Shown: piece by piece, positions 10,416-20,749 of the stretch
Numbering within the stretch: the stretch's first letter is position 1
Layout of the letters: each line of letters begins with the position of its first letter
DNA from: an alpha proteobacterium HIMB5
GTDB taxonomy: Bacteria > Pseudomonadota > Alphaproteobacteria > Pelagibacterales > Pelagibacteraceae
DNA length: 64,000 nt
Reading direction: 5' to 3'
NCBI GenBank assembly: GCA_000299095.1
Contig: CP003809.1
Span: forward strand, 496,001 to 560,000
The notes under the pieces: generated by a model
The model's database searches: none
Told to the model about the DNA's origin: nothing
The model's input: the letters and a program-made list of their open reading frames with translations, nothing else
Position numbers and translations under genes: made by a program

Positions 10416-12074
10416 ATGAAAGACGAATTTTTATTTTGCCCTTTAGGTGGCTCTGGTGAAATAGGTATGAACATGAACTTATTTGGTTATGGTCAGCCAG
10501 GCAATCATAAATGGATCATGGTAGACATTGGGGTAACGTTTGCAGATGATACTATACCAGGTGTTGACTTAATTTATCCTGACCCAGGATTTATTCAAGA
10601 AAGAAAAGAAAATCTCTTGGGGATTGTTTTAACTCATGCACATGAAGATCATATCGGTGCAGTTGCGCATTTGTGGCCAAAACTAAACTGTAAAATCTAC
10701 GCGACTCCATTTACAGCTGTTTTAATAAGAGAAAAATTTAGAGAAAAACATATTGATATTACAAACGACTTACAGATTGTAGAATTAAATGGGAAAGTTG
10801 ATTTGAACCCTTTTGAGGTTGAGTATATTACTTTGACTCACTCAATTTTAGAGCCTAATGGACTTAAGATAAAAACACCAGCTGGTGTAGTTTTACATAC
10901 AGGAGATTGGAAAGTTGATCCTAATCCTTTAATTGGTGACAATATAAATTCCAAAAGATTGAAAGAAATAGGTGATGAGGGTGTTCTTGCAATGATTTGT
11001 GATTCAACAAATGTTTTTAGCGCTGGAAGATCAGGATCTGAAGCAGATGTTAGAAAAAATATGTTGAATATAATGAACAGATTAAAAAAAAGAATAATCA
11101 TAACGTCTTTCGCTTCTAACGTTGCTAGAATGGAAACAGCTTTTTATTGTGCAGAAAAAACTGGAAGACAAATTTCTTTAGTTGGTAGATCAATGCACAG
11201 AATTTATAAAGCGGCAAAACAATGTGGATATTTAAAAAATACAATTGAACCAATTGATCCAAGAGAAGCAAAAAATATTTCTAGAGAAAAAATGGTTTAT
11301 CTTTGCACAGGTAGCCAAGGAGAACCCATGGGTGCTATGATGAGAATCTCAAGTTACACTCATCCTGACGTTTTTATTGAAAAAGGAGATGCTGTGATAT
11401 TTTCATCAAAAATTATTCCTGGAAATGAAAAGAAACTTTATAAACTTCATAATCAATTGGTTAAAGATGGTATTGAGGTTATTTCGGAGGAAAGTGAATT
11501 TATACATGTATCAGGTCATCCAAATCGAGAAGACTTAAAGGATATGTATGATTGGGTAAAACCAAAGTGTGTTATTCCTGTACATGGAGAACATAGACAT
11601 ATGATTGAACATATTAATTTCGCAAAAGAAATGCAGGTCCCATATCCTGTTCAGGTCGAGAATGGTGATATAGTAAAATTAGCTCCAGGAGATAAACCAG
11701 AAGTTTATGATAAAGCACCAAGTGGTAGATTATATCTTGATGGATCTGTAAGTGTTGAAGAAGACAGTCAATCAATTAAAGAAAGAAAAAATTTAAGTGC
11801 AAATGGATACTTAGAAATTACAATTATGGTTACTCCTAAAGGAAATATACATAATAATCCTATAGTTTCTTTTAAAGGTCTTCCAATTTTTGAAAAAGAG
11901 GAATTTGTATATGGTATGGAAGATGAAATAGAAAGAACTACCAGAACTTTCAAATTAGGAAGTAAACAACAAGAACACAATTTGATTGATGCTCTTAAAA
12001 TTGTTTGCAGAAAATTTTCGAAAGAGAAAACTGGTAAAAAACCATATACAAATATTAATATAGTTAAAATTTAA
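10416..12074 (+). CDS. rnj: Ribonuclease J
   Basis: Metallo-beta-lactamase/beta-CASP ribonuclease with 5'-exo and endonuclease activity in RNA decay and maturation. The 552-residue product shows the zinc motif HAHEDH (H74 to H79), SGHPNREDLK and PVHGEHRHM of the beta-CASP/motif region, and a C-terminal dimerisation domain. It starts directly after the coaX stop and its last base overlaps the DUF1467 gene. The same neighbourhood (coaX-rnj-DUF1467-proS) is common in alphaproteobacteria. Confidence 0.95.
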   Translation: MKDEFLFCPLGGSGEIGMNMNLFGYGQPGNHKWIMVDIGVTFADDTIPGVDLIYPDPGFIQERKENLLGIVLTHAHEDHIGAVAHLWPKLNCKIYATPFTAVLIREKFREKHIDITNDLQIVELNGKVDLNPFEVEYITLTHSILEPNGLKIKTPAGVVLHTGDWKVDPNPLIGDNINSKRLKEIGDEGVLAMICDSTNVFSAGRSGSEADVRKNMLNIMNRLKKRIIITSFASNVARMETAFYCAEKTGRQISLVGRSMHRIYKAAKQCGYLKNTIEPIDPREAKNISREKMVYLCTGSQGEPMGAMMRISSYTHPDVFIEKGDAVIFSSKIIPGNEKKLYKLHNQLVKDGIEVISEESEFIHVSGHPNREDLKDMYDWVKPKCVIPVHGEHRHMIEHINFAKEMQVPYPVQVENGDIVKLAPGDKPEVYDKAPSGRLYLDGSVSVEEDSQSIKERKNLSANGYLEITIMVTPKGNIHNNPIVSFKGLPIFEKEEFVYGMEDEIERTTRTFKLGSKQQEHNLIDALKIVCRKFSKEKTGKKPYTNINIVKI

Positions 12075-12319
12075 TGAGCGTAACTGGTCTAGCAATTTTA
12101 TATGTAATTATTTGGTGGATTGTTTTTTTTTCAATATTACCAATTGATGTAGACAGAAATAAACCTATTGAAGTGGATGGTGAAGACCCTGGATCACCTC
12201 AAAATCCAAAGATGTTAAAAAAATTTTTTCTTTGTACATTAATTACATCAGTTATTTTTGGAATTCTTTATGTGTTAATGAGGTTTGAATATTTAAATTT
12301 AAGGAATATGATAAGCTAA
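12074..12319 (+). CDS. DUF1467 family small membrane protein
   Basis: An 81-residue protein with two predicted transmembrane helices (residues about 4-22 and 52-70) flanking a short hydrophilic loop. The motif WWIVFFSILPI followed by an acidic, Pro/Gly-rich loop (GEDPGSPQNPKM) is typical of the alphaproteobacterial DUF1467 family, which regularly sits between rnj and proS. The function is unknown. It is joined by a 1-base overlap to rnj and a 1-base gap to proS, so it is in the same transcription unit. Confidence 0.85.
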   Translation: MSVTGLAILYVIIWWIVFFSILPIDVDRNKPIEVDGEDPGSPQNPKMLKKFFLCTLITSVIFGILYVLMRFEYLNLRNMIS

Positions 12320-12320
12320 A

Positions 12321-13655
12321 ATGTATATTTCAAAATCATTCATTCCAATATTAAAAAATAATCCATCAGAAGCTAAAATTAAATCACATCAACTAATGTT
12401 AAGAGTTGGGATGATCAAACAATCATCAGCAGGTATTTATTCTTGGTTGCCTTTAGGCTTCAAAGTAATGAAAAAAATTGAACAAATAGTAAGAGAAGAA
12501 CAAAATAGAATTGGCGTTCAAGAAATATTAATGCCCACAATTCAATCTAGCGAGATATGGAAAGAAAGTGGACGTTATGAGGATTATGGTGAAGAAATGT
12601 TAAGAATAAAGGACAGACAAGGAAGAGAAATGTTGTATGGCCCAACTAATGAAGAATTAGTTACAGAAATATTTCGAGCTTCAGTAAAATCTTATAAATC
12701 ACTGCCACAATTACTTTATCATATACAATGGAAATTTAGAGACGAGATAAGACCAAGGTTTGGAATTATGAGAGGTCGTGAATTTTATATGAAAGATGCT
12801 TATTCTTTTGACATAAGTGATGATGAAGCATTTTTTTCATACAATAAATTTTTTCTATCTTATCTAAAAACTTTTAAAAGACTTGATTTAACGGCTATTC
12901 CAATGGCAGCTGATACAGGGCCAATTGGTGGTAATCTTTCACACGAATTTATTATTTTAGCTGACACGGGAGAAAGTAAAATTTTTACAGATAAAAGAAT
13001 TTTTGAACTAAGTGGAGAGGGTACCCCAATAAATAAAGATTCATTAATTGAATTAAGAAAAAAATATGAACAATTTTATGCTGTTACTGATGAGAAATTT
13101 AATAAAGAAGAATTTGAAAAGAAAGTTACAGAGGAAAATAGGCTAATTACCAAAGGTATTGAGGTTGGTCATATATTTTATTTTGGTGATAAATATTCAA
13201 AACCTATGGGTGCTTCAGTTGATTTACCTGGTGGAAAAAAAGATTTTGTAAAAATGGGCTCATATGGAATAGGTGTTTCAAGACTTGTAGGTGCCATAAT
13301 CGAAGCAAAATTCGATGATAAAAATGAGGTTATGAAATGGCCATTATCAGTAGCTCCATATGATGCAGCAATAATTCCAATGATGAATAAAAATGACTCA
13401 TCAAGTTTAGAAAAAGCTAACAATTTAATGGCTGAATTAAACAAACAAAATATTGATGTAATTATTGATGATACTGATGAAAATTTATCTTCTAAAATTA
13501 AAAAAATGAATTTAATTGGATCTCCTTATCAAATAATAATTGGCAAGAAATCTGATGGAAATCTTTTTGAATTTAAGGAAATTGGAAAAGAAACACAAAA
13601 TATATCTGTATCAGATATTATCAAGATTATATCAGAAGAAAAAAATAAAAATTGA
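12321..13655 (+). CDS. proS: Prolyl-tRNA synthetase (short alphaproteobacterial form)
   Basis: Class II synthetase charging tRNA-Pro. Class II motifs are visible: motif 1 region around GFKVMKKIEQIVREEQNRIG, motif 2 with FRDEIRPRFGIMRGREFYMKD, and motif 3 with GSYGIGVSRLVGAI. At 444 residues it lacks the roughly 130-residue editing insertion found in the E. coli enzyme, a known property of the alphaproteobacterial short type. The C-terminal anticodon-binding domain (from about residue 345) is present. It overlaps the start of the lolC-like gene by 4 bases. Confidence 0.95.
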   Translation: MYISKSFIPILKNNPSEAKIKSHQLMLRVGMIKQSSAGIYSWLPLGFKVMKKIEQIVREEQNRIGVQEILMPTIQSSEIWKESGRYEDYGEEMLRIKDRQGREMLYGPTNEELVTEIFRASVKSYKSLPQLLYHIQWKFRDEIRPRFGIMRGREFYMKDAYSFDISDDEAFFSYNKFFLSYLKTFKRLDLTAIPMAADTGPIGGNLSHEFIILADTGESKIFTDKRIFELSGEGTPINKDSLIELRKKYEQFYAVTDEKFNKEEFEKKVTEENRLITKGIEVGHIFYFGDKYSKPMGASVDLPGGKKDFVKMGSYGIGVSRLVGAIIEAKFDDKNEVMKWPLSVAPYDAAIIPMMNKNDSSSLEKANNLMAELNKQNIDVIIDDTDENLSSKIKKMNLIGSPYQIIIGKKSDGNLFEFKEIGKETQNISVSDIIKIISEEKNKN

Positions 13656-14884
13656 TTTCTCAATTAGAAAAAGAAGTAACTTTAAGGTTTTTAAGATCCA
13701 GAAAAAAAGATGGTTTCTTAAATGTAATTTCTATTTTTTCATTTATTGGTATTGGTCTTGGTGTAGCAGTTCTTATAATTGTGATGTCTGTAATGAATGG
13801 ATTTAGAACAGAATTAGTTAATAAAATTATTGGCTTTAATTCTCATTTAACAATTAAACCGTACTCAAAAAAAATTGACGTAAATAAGTTAAAAAATGAA
13901 AAAATTTTAAATAATTTGAATTATTCTCTAGAGAGCAATTCTGGTGAAGCTGTCATTTTAAAAAATGATACTACAAAAGGAATTTTACTAAGAGGTTATT
14001 CGAAATTAGATTTTGAAAAACTTGAAATAATTAATAATGAAAATTTTAATGGCATTAAAAATAGTTTAGAAAAAGATACTATCTCAATAGGAAAAGAACT
14101 GAGTTTTTCATTAGATCTTGAAATTGGAGATAATGTAGTGCTTATGTCTCCATCTTCGTTAGACACAATAATTGGAAGTTTGCCTAGACAAAAAAGCTTT
14201 ATTATAACTTCAATTTTTGATAGTGGCTTAGCAGATTTTGATAATAATGTTGCATTTATAAATTTGAATAGTTTAGAAGAATTTTTCAATTATTCTTCTG
14301 ATGATAGAAATTTAGAATTATTTTTAAAAGATCCTCAAAATATTGAAAATCAAAAAGAAATTACACAAAGAATCTTTGAAGATGAGTTTGTCTATAGTTG
14401 GGCTGATATGAATAGTTCTTTATTTTCAGCACTAAAAGTTGAAAGAAACGTAATGTTTATTATTCTTTCATTAATTATTATTGTTGCTGCTTTTAATATA
14501 ATTTCTGGTTTAACAATTCTTGTTAAAAATAAAACAAAAGACATAGGTATTTTAAAATCAATAGGTGTTCAAAATAAATCAATTGTTAAAATTTTTTTCC
14601 TAGTTGGGATATTAATAGGCACATCTGCTACAATATTTGGAATTTTTCTTGGAGTTACTTTTTCATTATATGTTGAAAATTTAAGACAATTCTTAAGTAC
14701 CACATTTAATATCAGCCTTTTTCCAGAAGAAATTTATTTCTTAAGTAAAATGCCTTCGGAAATTAATATTTCATCAATTATTCTTATTGCACTATGTTCG
14801 ATATTAATAACTATAATCGTATCCATTTTTCCAGCTTTGAAAGCTGCAAAATTAGATCCAATCAAATCATTAAAATATGAATAA
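13652..14884 (+). CDS. lolC: Lipoprotein-releasing system permease (LolC/LolE family)
   Basis: Inner-membrane permease of the LolCDE ABC exporter that extracts lipoproteins from the inner membrane for transfer to LolA. It has one N-terminal helix (about 24-48, with the MacB/FtsX-like VIMSVMNGFR), a periplasmic domain of about 220 residues, and three C-terminal helices, including the coupling-helix region KTKDIGILKSIG. Translation most likely starts at a TTG overlapping the proS stop (TTGA), since no suitable ATG lies near the N-terminus. Only one permease gene is present beside lolD, so it may act as a homodimer. LolC and LolE cannot be told apart here. Confidence 0.88.
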   Translation: MISQLEKEVTLRFLRSRKKDGFLNVISIFSFIGIGLGVAVLIIVMSVMNGFRTELVNKIIGFNSHLTIKPYSKKIDVNKLKNEKILNNLNYSLESNSGEAVILKNDTTKGILLRGYSKLDFEKLEIINNENFNGIKNSLEKDTISIGKELSFSLDLEIGDNVVLMSPSSLDTIIGSLPRQKSFIITSIFDSGLADFDNNVAFINLNSLEEFFNYSSDDRNLELFLKDPQNIENQKEITQRIFEDEFVYSWADMNSSLFSALKVERNVMFIILSLIIIVAAFNIISGLTILVKNKTKDIGILKSIGVQNKSIVKIFFLVGILIGTSATIFGIFLGVTFSLYVENLRQFLSTTFNISLFPEEIYFLSKMPSEINISSIILIALCSILITIIVSIFPALKAAKLDPIKSLKYE

Positions 14885-15560
14885 TATTGTTGAGCTAAAA
14901 GATATCACAAAAAGTTTTTCAATGAATAAAAAGATTTCAGTGTTAAAAAAATTATCTTACAAATTTAAAGCAGGTAAGATTTATTCTCTCATGGGTCCTT
15001 CTGGATCAGGAAAATCAACATTACTAAATATTATATCTATGATTGATAGACCTAATAATGGAATATTAAAATTCAATAACACTATCATTGATTATAATGA
15101 TAAAAATACAAATGATATTTTTAGAGCTGAAAACATAGGTATTATTTATCAACAAAATAATCTCTTAAGTGATTTTACCTCATTAGAAAATGTATATCTT
15201 GCAAATCTAGCAAGTGGTGAAAATAAATTTGATGCAAAAGGTAATGCAAAAAAAATAATTAATGAAGTTGGTCTATCTAATAGAATAAATCATTATCCAT
15301 CAGAATTATCAGGTGGTGAGATGCAACGAGTTGCAATAGCTAGAGCTTTAATCAACAAACCAAAGATTATTTTAGCTGATGAACCTACTGGAAGTTTAGA
15401 TTCAAACACTGCTAAAGAAATTTTTTCGTTACTTGCTAAACAAATAACAAAAGAAAGAATTATAATTTTTGCAACTCACAATAGATATTTTGCAAATAAG
15501 TCAGATTGCATCTTGGAAATGGTTAATGGTAATATAAGAACCATTAATGCCAGAAATTAA
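14877..15560 (+). CDS. lolD: Lipoprotein-releasing system ATP-binding protein LolD
   Basis: ATPase subunit powering lipoprotein release from the inner membrane. The 227-residue ABC domain has Walker [11 protein letters not shown]-loop IYQQNNLL, signature LSGGEMQR, Walker B IILADEPTGSLD and the H-loop FATHNR. It overlaps the permease gene by 8 bases and dnaE by 14 bases, so the three are translationally linked. Confidence 0.93.
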   Translation: MNNIVELKDITKSFSMNKKISVLKKLSYKFKAGKIYSLMGPSGSGKSTLLNIISMIDRPNNGILKFNNTIIDYNDKNTNDIFRAENIGIIYQQNNLLSDFTSLENVYLANLASGENKFDAKGNAKKIINEVGLSNRINHYPSELSGGEMQRVAIARALINKPKIILADEPTGSLDSNTAKEIFSLLAKQITKERIIIFATHNRYFANKSDCILEMVNGNIRTINARN

Positions 15561-18500
15561 ATTACAAAATTTTAATCATTTAAAAATACATTCTCAATAT
15601 TCAATTTGTGAAGGCGCAGTAAAGATTGATGACATTGATAAGATTTGCAAAGATAACAAAATTAAATCCTTAGGTTTAAGTGATACTTCAAATTTATGTG
15701 GAGCTTTAGAATTTTCTGAAAAAGTTTCTAAAGTAGGTACGCAACCAATTCTAAGTACACAAATTTTTATAAAATATGATGATACTTTCGGATTGCTTCC
15801 TCTATTTGCTATGAACGAAGAAGGTTACAAAAGAATTATTTATCTTTCATCTAAATCATTTCTTGAAAATGATAACTTGTCCGAACCTCATATTAACTTC
15901 GATGATTTATTAGAAAATAATGAAGGTGTAGCAATATTCTCTGGTTCTATAAATGGATTATTTGGTAAACTTTTTGACAAAGGTAAGTTTTCTGAAATCT
16001 CAAATTTATATAAATTACTAAAAAAAAATTTTAAAGATAGATTTTATATTGAAATACAAAGACATGGAGATGAAAATGAAAAAGGATTTGAAAAATTTAA
16101 TCTTAATCAATCATTAAAAGAAGAAATTGCAATTATTGCCACTCATGAAGTTTTCTATATTGATAAAAATATGCATGAAGCACATGATGCTTTAATTTGT
16201 ATTGGAAATAAAACTTATGTTAATGAAAAAAATAGAATTAAATTTTCAAATCAACATTATTTAAAAAATGATAATGAAATGTCAGAATTATTTTCTGACT
16301 TACCTGAAGCGTTAGAAAATAATTATAATTTTCCTTTAAGATGTAATTTTAAACCCTCCTCATCAAAACCAATATTACCTGATATTAGTTCTAAAAAAGA
16401 TGGTAGTGCTGATGAAATATTAAAAAAAGACTCTATTGAAGGTTTAAAAAGTAAATTTAAAAAAGTTTTTTTGAAAAATGAAAATGAGTTAAATAAAGAT
16501 GAAAGATATATTAATTATAAAGATAGACTAGATCATGAATTAAGGATTATCATTGAAATGAAATACTCTAGTTATTTTTTAATCGTCTCTGATTATATCA
16601 AATGGGCAAAAAAAAATGATATACCAGTTGGTCCAGGTAGGGGCTCAGGTGCTGGTTCACTAGTAGCCTGGTGTCTCTCAATAACAGATGTTGATCCTAT
16701 TAAGTTTAATTTAATTTTTGAGAGATTTTTAAATCCGGATAGAATCTCAATGCCTGATTTTGATATAGATTTTTGTGAGGAAAAAAGAGACTTAGTGTTC
16801 AAATATCTTACTGAAAAATATCAGAACAGCGTAGCACATATAATCACATTCGGTAAACTTAAGGCAAGAATGGCAATAAGAGATGTTGGTCGTGTTCTTG
16901 GTTTACCTTATGGTTTTGTAGATAGTATCTCAAAAATGATACCATTTGATCCATCTAGACCACAAACTTTATCCGAATGTATAGCTGGAGAACCAAGATT
17001 GCAAAAAATGATTAAAGAAGACCCAAGAGTAAAAAAATTAGCAGAAATTTCTCTGCAAATTGAAGGATTAAATAGAAATGTAGCAACACATGCCGCTGGT
17101 GTTGTAATAGCTGATAGAAAACTTACTGATGTAGTTCCATTATATAAAGATAGTTCAGCAGACTTACTTTTACCATCAACACAGTTTGACATGTATTCTG
17201 CAGAAAATGCAGGTTTGGTTAAGTTTGACTTTTTAGGTTTAAAGACACTTACAGTAATAAACAATACACAAAAACTCATTAAAAAAATTGATGAGAATTT
17301 CAGTATTAATCAAATTAAATATGATGATCAAAAAGTATTTGATTTATTGTCTTCAGGCAAAACTGTTGGATTATTCCAGATTGAAAGTGCTGGAATGCGT
17401 GAAGCTCTTTTACAAATGAAACCAAATCATATTGAAGATATCATTGCGCTTGTTGCTCTTTATAGGCCTGGTCCAATGAACAACATACCGACTTATAACG
17501 ATTGTAAGCATGGAAGACAGACACCAGATTACTTACACCCATTATTAGAAGATATTTTGAAACCAACATATGGTGTTATCATCTATCAAGAACAAGTAAT
17601 GCAAATTGCTCAAAAATTATCAGGTTTTACTGCTGGACAAGCAGATATTTTAAGAAGAGCAATGGGTAAAAAGAAAAGAGCAGAATTAGAAAAACAAAAA
17701 CAAAACTTTATTAATGGAGCTGTCAATAATGGAATTAGCAAAGATGTTGCCGCTGGAATATTTCTAAAAATTGAACCATTCGCTGAATATGGATTCAATA
17801 AAAGTCATGCAGCAGCTTATGCAATTATTTCTTATCAAACAGCATATTTAAAAACATATTTTCCAAAAGAATTTATTGCTGCATCAATGACAATGGATTT
17901 ATCTAACCAAAACAAATTAAGTGAATTCTATGAAGAACTAAGAAGGCTTAAAGTTGAAATTATTCGTCCAGATATAAATGAGTGCTTCGCTGATTTTAGA
18001 ACTATTGATGGTAAATTTTATTATGCATTAGGATCAATAAAAGCTGTTGGATATGAAGCAATATCAAATATTGTAAAGGAAAGAGAATTAAATGGTAAGT
18101 TTGTTTCCATAAATGATTTTGTAAATAGAGTAGATCCAAAAGATATAAATAAATTACAACTTGAAGGACTTGTTAAAGCAGGTGCCTTTGATAGTTTAAA
18201 TAATAATAGACAAGCGATATTTAATTCAATTCCAAATTTGATACTTAAATCAAAAAATTTACATGAAAATAAGATTGCTAATCAAATAGACTTATTTGGA
18301 GACGAATTGTCAAAAAATGATGAAGAAATAATTTTAAAAATTGATGATTGGAAATTTGAAGAACGACTTTCAAAAGAATTTGAAGCTGTTGGTTTTTTTA
18401 TTTCTGATCATCCTTTAAATCAATTTAAGGATACATTTGAAGATTATAACATTATTGATTATCAAGAATTTTCAAATAATGATTTATCAAAAGAATCTAA

Positions 18501-18966
18501 TATTTCAGCGACACTATTAAAACTTACTGAAAGAAAAACAGCTAAAGGTACACCTTATGGTGTAATAAAATTAACTGATTTAAATAGTGTGTTTGAATTA
18601 TTTATTTTTTCAGATACTTTAGAATTGAATAGAGAAATTTTAAAAGAGGGAAGTTCACTATTACTTACGCTAGTAAAAACAATTTCTAATGATGAAAACA
18701 AGACAAAACGTATTAATGTACAAAAAATTGCATCACTAAAAGATCTGATAAATAAGCCCATTTCAGAGGTTTTATTTAAAATTACATCACCAAATCAACT
18801 TGAGAAAATTTCAAATTTATTGGCAGAAAATGGGAAAACAAACGTAAATATAGAATTTGATAATGGTGAAAAAAAAATGTTCTTTAAACTTGAAAATCCA
18901 AGGAACCTTGATCGTAAAACTTTAAATTTGATTAAAAATCAGCAAATTCAAACAGAAATCAATTAA
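15547..18966 (+). CDS. dnaE: DNA polymerase III subunit alpha (DnaE)
   Basis: Catalytic subunit of the replicative polymerase. It has 1139 residues, the usual size. Order: N-terminal PHP domain (HSQYSICEG; the metal ligands look degenerate, as in other proteobacterial DnaE), polymerase palm with GPGRGSGAGS and the catalytic pair in PDFDIDF, a third Asp in VKFDFLGLKTL, the fingers region RPGPMNNIP, helix-hairpin-helix (residues about 850-900) and a C-terminal OB-fold. The first bases overlap lolD. A 126-base spacer follows before rpsB. Confidence 0.97.
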   Translation: MPEIKLQNFNHLKIHSQYSICEGAVKIDDIDKICKDNKIKSLGLSDTSNLCGALEFSEKVSKVGTQPILSTQIFIKYDDTFGLLPLFAMNEEGYKRIIYLSSKSFLENDNLSEPHINFDDLLENNEGVAIFSGSINGLFGKLFDKGKFSEISNLYKLLKKNFKDRFYIEIQRHGDENEKGFEKFNLNQSLKEEIAIIATHEVFYIDKNMHEAHDALICIGNKTYVNEKNRIKFSNQHYLKNDNEMSELFSDLPEALENNYNFPLRCNFKPSSSKPILPDISSKKDGSADEILKKDSIEGLKSKFKKVFLKNENELNKDERYINYKDRLDHELRIIIEMKYSSYFLIVSDYIKWAKKNDIPVGPGRGSGAGSLVAWCLSITDVDPIKFNLIFERFLNPDRISMPDFDIDFCEEKRDLVFKYLTEKYQNSVAHIITFGKLKARMAIRDVGRVLGLPYGFVDSISKMIPFDPSRPQTLSECIAGEPRLQKMIKEDPRVKKLAEISLQIEGLNRNVATHAAGVVIADRKLTDVVPLYKDSSADLLLPSTQFDMYSAENAGLVKFDFLGLKTLTVINNTQKLIKKIDENFSINQIKYDDQKVFDLLSSGKTVGLFQIESAGMREALLQMKPNHIEDIIALVALYRPGPMNNIPTYNDCKHGRQTPDYLHPLLEDILKPTYGVIIYQEQVMQIAQKLSGFTAGQADILRRAMGKKKRAELEKQKQNFINGAVNNGISKDVAAGIFLKIEPFAEYGFNKSHAAAYAIISYQTAYLKTYFPKEFIAASMTMDLSNQNKLSEFYEELRRLKVEIIRPDINECFADFRTIDGKFYYALGSIKAVGYEAISNIVKERELNGKFVSINDFVNRVDPKDINKLQLEGLVKAGAFDSLNNNRQAIFNSIPNLILKSKNLHENKIANQIDLFGDELSKNDEEIILKIDDWKFEERLSKEFEAVGFFISDHPLNQFKDTFEDYNIIDYQEFSNNDLSKESNISATLLKLTERKTAKGTPYGVIKLTDLNSVFELFIFSDTLELNREILKEGSSLLLTLVKTISNDENKTKRINVQKIASLKDLINKPISEVLFKITSPNQLEKISNLLAENGKTNVNIEFDNGEKKMFFKLENPRNLDRKTLNLIKNQQIQTEIN

Positions 18967-18973
18967 AAATTAC

Positions 18974-19001
18974 TTGTTTATTAAATAATTTATTGTATTA
19001 G
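18974..19001 (+). promoter_or_regulatory. Candidate sigma-70 type promoter for the rpsB operon
   Basis: TTGTTT at 18974-18979 and TATTAG at 18996-19001 are separated by 16 bases and lie just upstream of the structured rpsB leader, where a new transcript would be expected after dnaE. The whole spacer is AT-rich, so chance hexamers are likely and this is only a plausible placement. Confidence 0.35.
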
Positions 19002-19014
19002 AGATCTAAATTAA

Positions 19015-19092
19015 CAATACGCACACAGTATTTGGTTTTATACCTCCGGTCCTTAAATGGAAATTACTGTGGTGGCTTAACCGGGAATAAAT
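19015..19092 (+). promoter_or_regulatory. rpsB leader RNA (putative S2 autoregulatory element, pseudoknot)
   Basis: A locally GC-richer segment directly upstream of rpsB. CACAGTA (19024-19030) is perfectly complementary to TACTGTG (19065-19071), giving a 7-bp stem. CCGGT (19046-19050), inside that stem's loop, is perfectly complementary to ACCGG (19080-19084) downstream, so the two helices form an H-type pseudoknot. The second helix overlaps the probable ribosome-binding site (GGGA at 19083-19086, before the ATG at 19093). A cis-regulatory RNA before the S2 gene has been described in Candidatus Pelagibacter ubique by comparative genomics. That this is the same element, and that S2 binding shuts off translation, is inference. 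Confidence 0.8.
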
Positions 19093-19896
19093 ATGAAAAT
19101 ACCTAACTTATCAATTCAACAATTATTAGAAGCTGGAGTTCACTTAGGTCATAAGACTTTAAGATGGAATCCTAAAATGAAAAAATATATTTTTGGAAAA
19201 AGAGATTCAATACACATCATTGATCTTACCCAAACATTAGAACTTACAAAAGTTGCTTTAGAAAAAGTTTATTCAACAATAGCAAATAATGGAAAAATTT
19301 TATTCGTTTCAACAAAAAAACAAGCTTCAGAAGCAATTGCAGAAGTAGCCAAAGAAACAGATCAATATTTTGTAAATTATAGATGGTTGGGCGGAATGCT
19401 AACCAACTGGGGCACTATATCAAATTCAATTAAAAAATTAAAAAAATTAGAAACAGACCTAACTTCTGAAAACAGAGGATTTACGAAAAAAGAATTACTT
19501 AAAATGAGTGTAATGAAAGATAAATTACAAAGATCATTAGGTGGGATCGCAGAAATGAAGAAAGTTCCTGATCTTGTATTTATAATCGATACAAATTATG
19601 AGTCTTTAGCAATTCAAGAGTCAGTTAAATTAGGAATTCCAATTATTGCGATATTAGATAGTAATTCAAATCCTGATGGAATTGATTTTCCAATCCCAGG
19701 CAATGATGATGCTAGAAGATCAATTGATCTTTATTGTAATTTAATTAAAGAAACAATTAATAACGCAAAATCTTCAATACCTGCACAAGAAAAACCCAAA
19801 GCAGAAACAAAAAATAATGAAAAAACTTTACAAGAGTTAGATAGAGAAAAGCTTAACGAAAAGTTTGCAAAAGATAAAAAGGAAACCTTAAATTAA
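19093..19896 (+). CDS. rpsB: 30S ribosomal protein S2
   Basis: Small-subunit ribosomal protein at the head/platform junction. The 267-residue protein opens with [22 protein letters not shown] and contains [12 protein letters not shown] and [10 protein letters not shown], all S2 signatures. The last 35 or so residues form a charged, low-complexity Lys/Glu-rich tail. The start follows the GGGA-like site in the leader RNA. tsf begins 1 base after the stop. Confidence 0.97.
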   Translation: MKIPNLSIQQLLEAGVHLGHKTLRWNPKMKKYIFGKRDSIHIIDLTQTLELTKVALEKVYSTIANNGKILFVSTKKQASEAIAEVAKETDQYFVNYRWLGGMLTNWGTISNSIKKLKKLETDLTSENRGFTKKELLKMSVMKDKLQRSLGGIAEMKKVPDLVFIIDTNYESLAIQESVKLGIPIIAILDSNSNPDGIDFPIPGNDDARRSIDLYCNLIKETINNAKSSIPAQEKPKAETKNNEKTLQELDREKLNEKFAKDKKETLN

Positions 19897-19897
19897 C

Positions 19898-20749
19898 ATG
19901 AGTGATATAGAAAAAGTAAAAAAACTAAGAGAAGCAACTGGTGCCGGATTTAAAGATTGTAATTTAGCAATTAAAGAGTCTGGTGGTGATTTAGATAAAG
20001 CTGTTGAAATTTTAAGGGTTAAAGGAATTTCTAAAGCTTCAAAGAAAATGTCTAGAGATGCAAAAGAAGGTGTTGTTGCAGTTTCTGGTGATGAAAACAA
20101 AATATCAGCAATAGAAGTTAATTGTGAAACTGACTTTGTTGCAAAAAACGATGATTTTATAAATTTCGTAAAAGAATTAAGTGAGATGAACAATGACAAA
20201 AATTCAAATATAGATGATTTAAATTCATCTAAAATGAAAAATGGTCAAACAGTTTCAGACAATCTAGTTGCGTTAGTTGCTAAAATTGGTGAAAAAATCA
20301 CTATCGGAAAAGTAAAAACTATCAATAATAGTGGATCAACTAATTTTCATTATCTACATACAGTTGTTAAAGATAATTTATCAAAGTTAGCAGTATTAGT
20401 TTCTTTAGAAACATCAAACAAATCAGAAGCTTTAAAAACATTTGGAAAACAATTATCAATGCATATTGCAGCATCAAATCCATTAGCATTAGATTCTAGT
20501 TCATTAGATCAATCTATAATTGATAAAGAACAAGAGTTAGTTACTGAAGAATTAAAAAATTCAGGCAAACCAGAAGAAATAGCCAAAAAAATTAGCATTG
20601 GAAAAATGAATAAATTTAAAGAGGAAAATTCATTATTAACTCAAGCTTGGGTTATGGAACCAAAGAAAAAAGTTCAAGATGTAATTAAGGAATTAGGTAT
20701 TGCTGATTTGAAAATAAAAGAATTTTCAAGAATAAAAATTGGTGAATAA
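19898..20749 (+). CDS. tsf: Translation elongation factor Ts
   Basis: Nucleotide exchange factor for EF-Tu. The N-terminal UBA-like domain reads [19 protein letters not shown], followed by the core motif [13 protein letters not shown] that contacts EF-Tu. It has 283 residues, standard for the family. The stop overlaps the first base of frr. The gene usually found next in this operon, pyrH, is absent at this position. Confidence 0.97.
   Translation: MSDIEKVKKLREATGAGFKDCNLAIKESGGDLDKAVEILRVKGISKASKKMSRDAKEGVVAVSGDENKISAIEVNCETDFVAKNDDFINFVKELSEMNNDKNSNIDDLNSSKMKNGQTVSDNLVALVAKIGEKITIGKVKTINNSGSTNFHYLHTVVKDNLSKLAVLVSLETSNKSEALKTFGKQLSMHIAASNPLALDSSSLDQSIIDKEQELVTEELKNSGKPEEIAKKISIGKMNKFKEENSLLTQAWVMEPKKKVQDVIKELGIADLKIKEFSRIKIGE

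Noticed and set aside
13540..13806. 88-residue plus-strand frame spanning the proS/lolC junction
   Set aside because: Out of frame with both well-supported genes; its composition (Lys/Tyr/Phe-rich) is a frame-shift artefact of AT-rich DNA.
16908..17279. 123-residue open frame on the minus strand inside dnaE
   Set aside because: Lies entirely opposite the conserved polymerase domain, has no start context or recognisable domain, and reads as a reverse-frame shadow.
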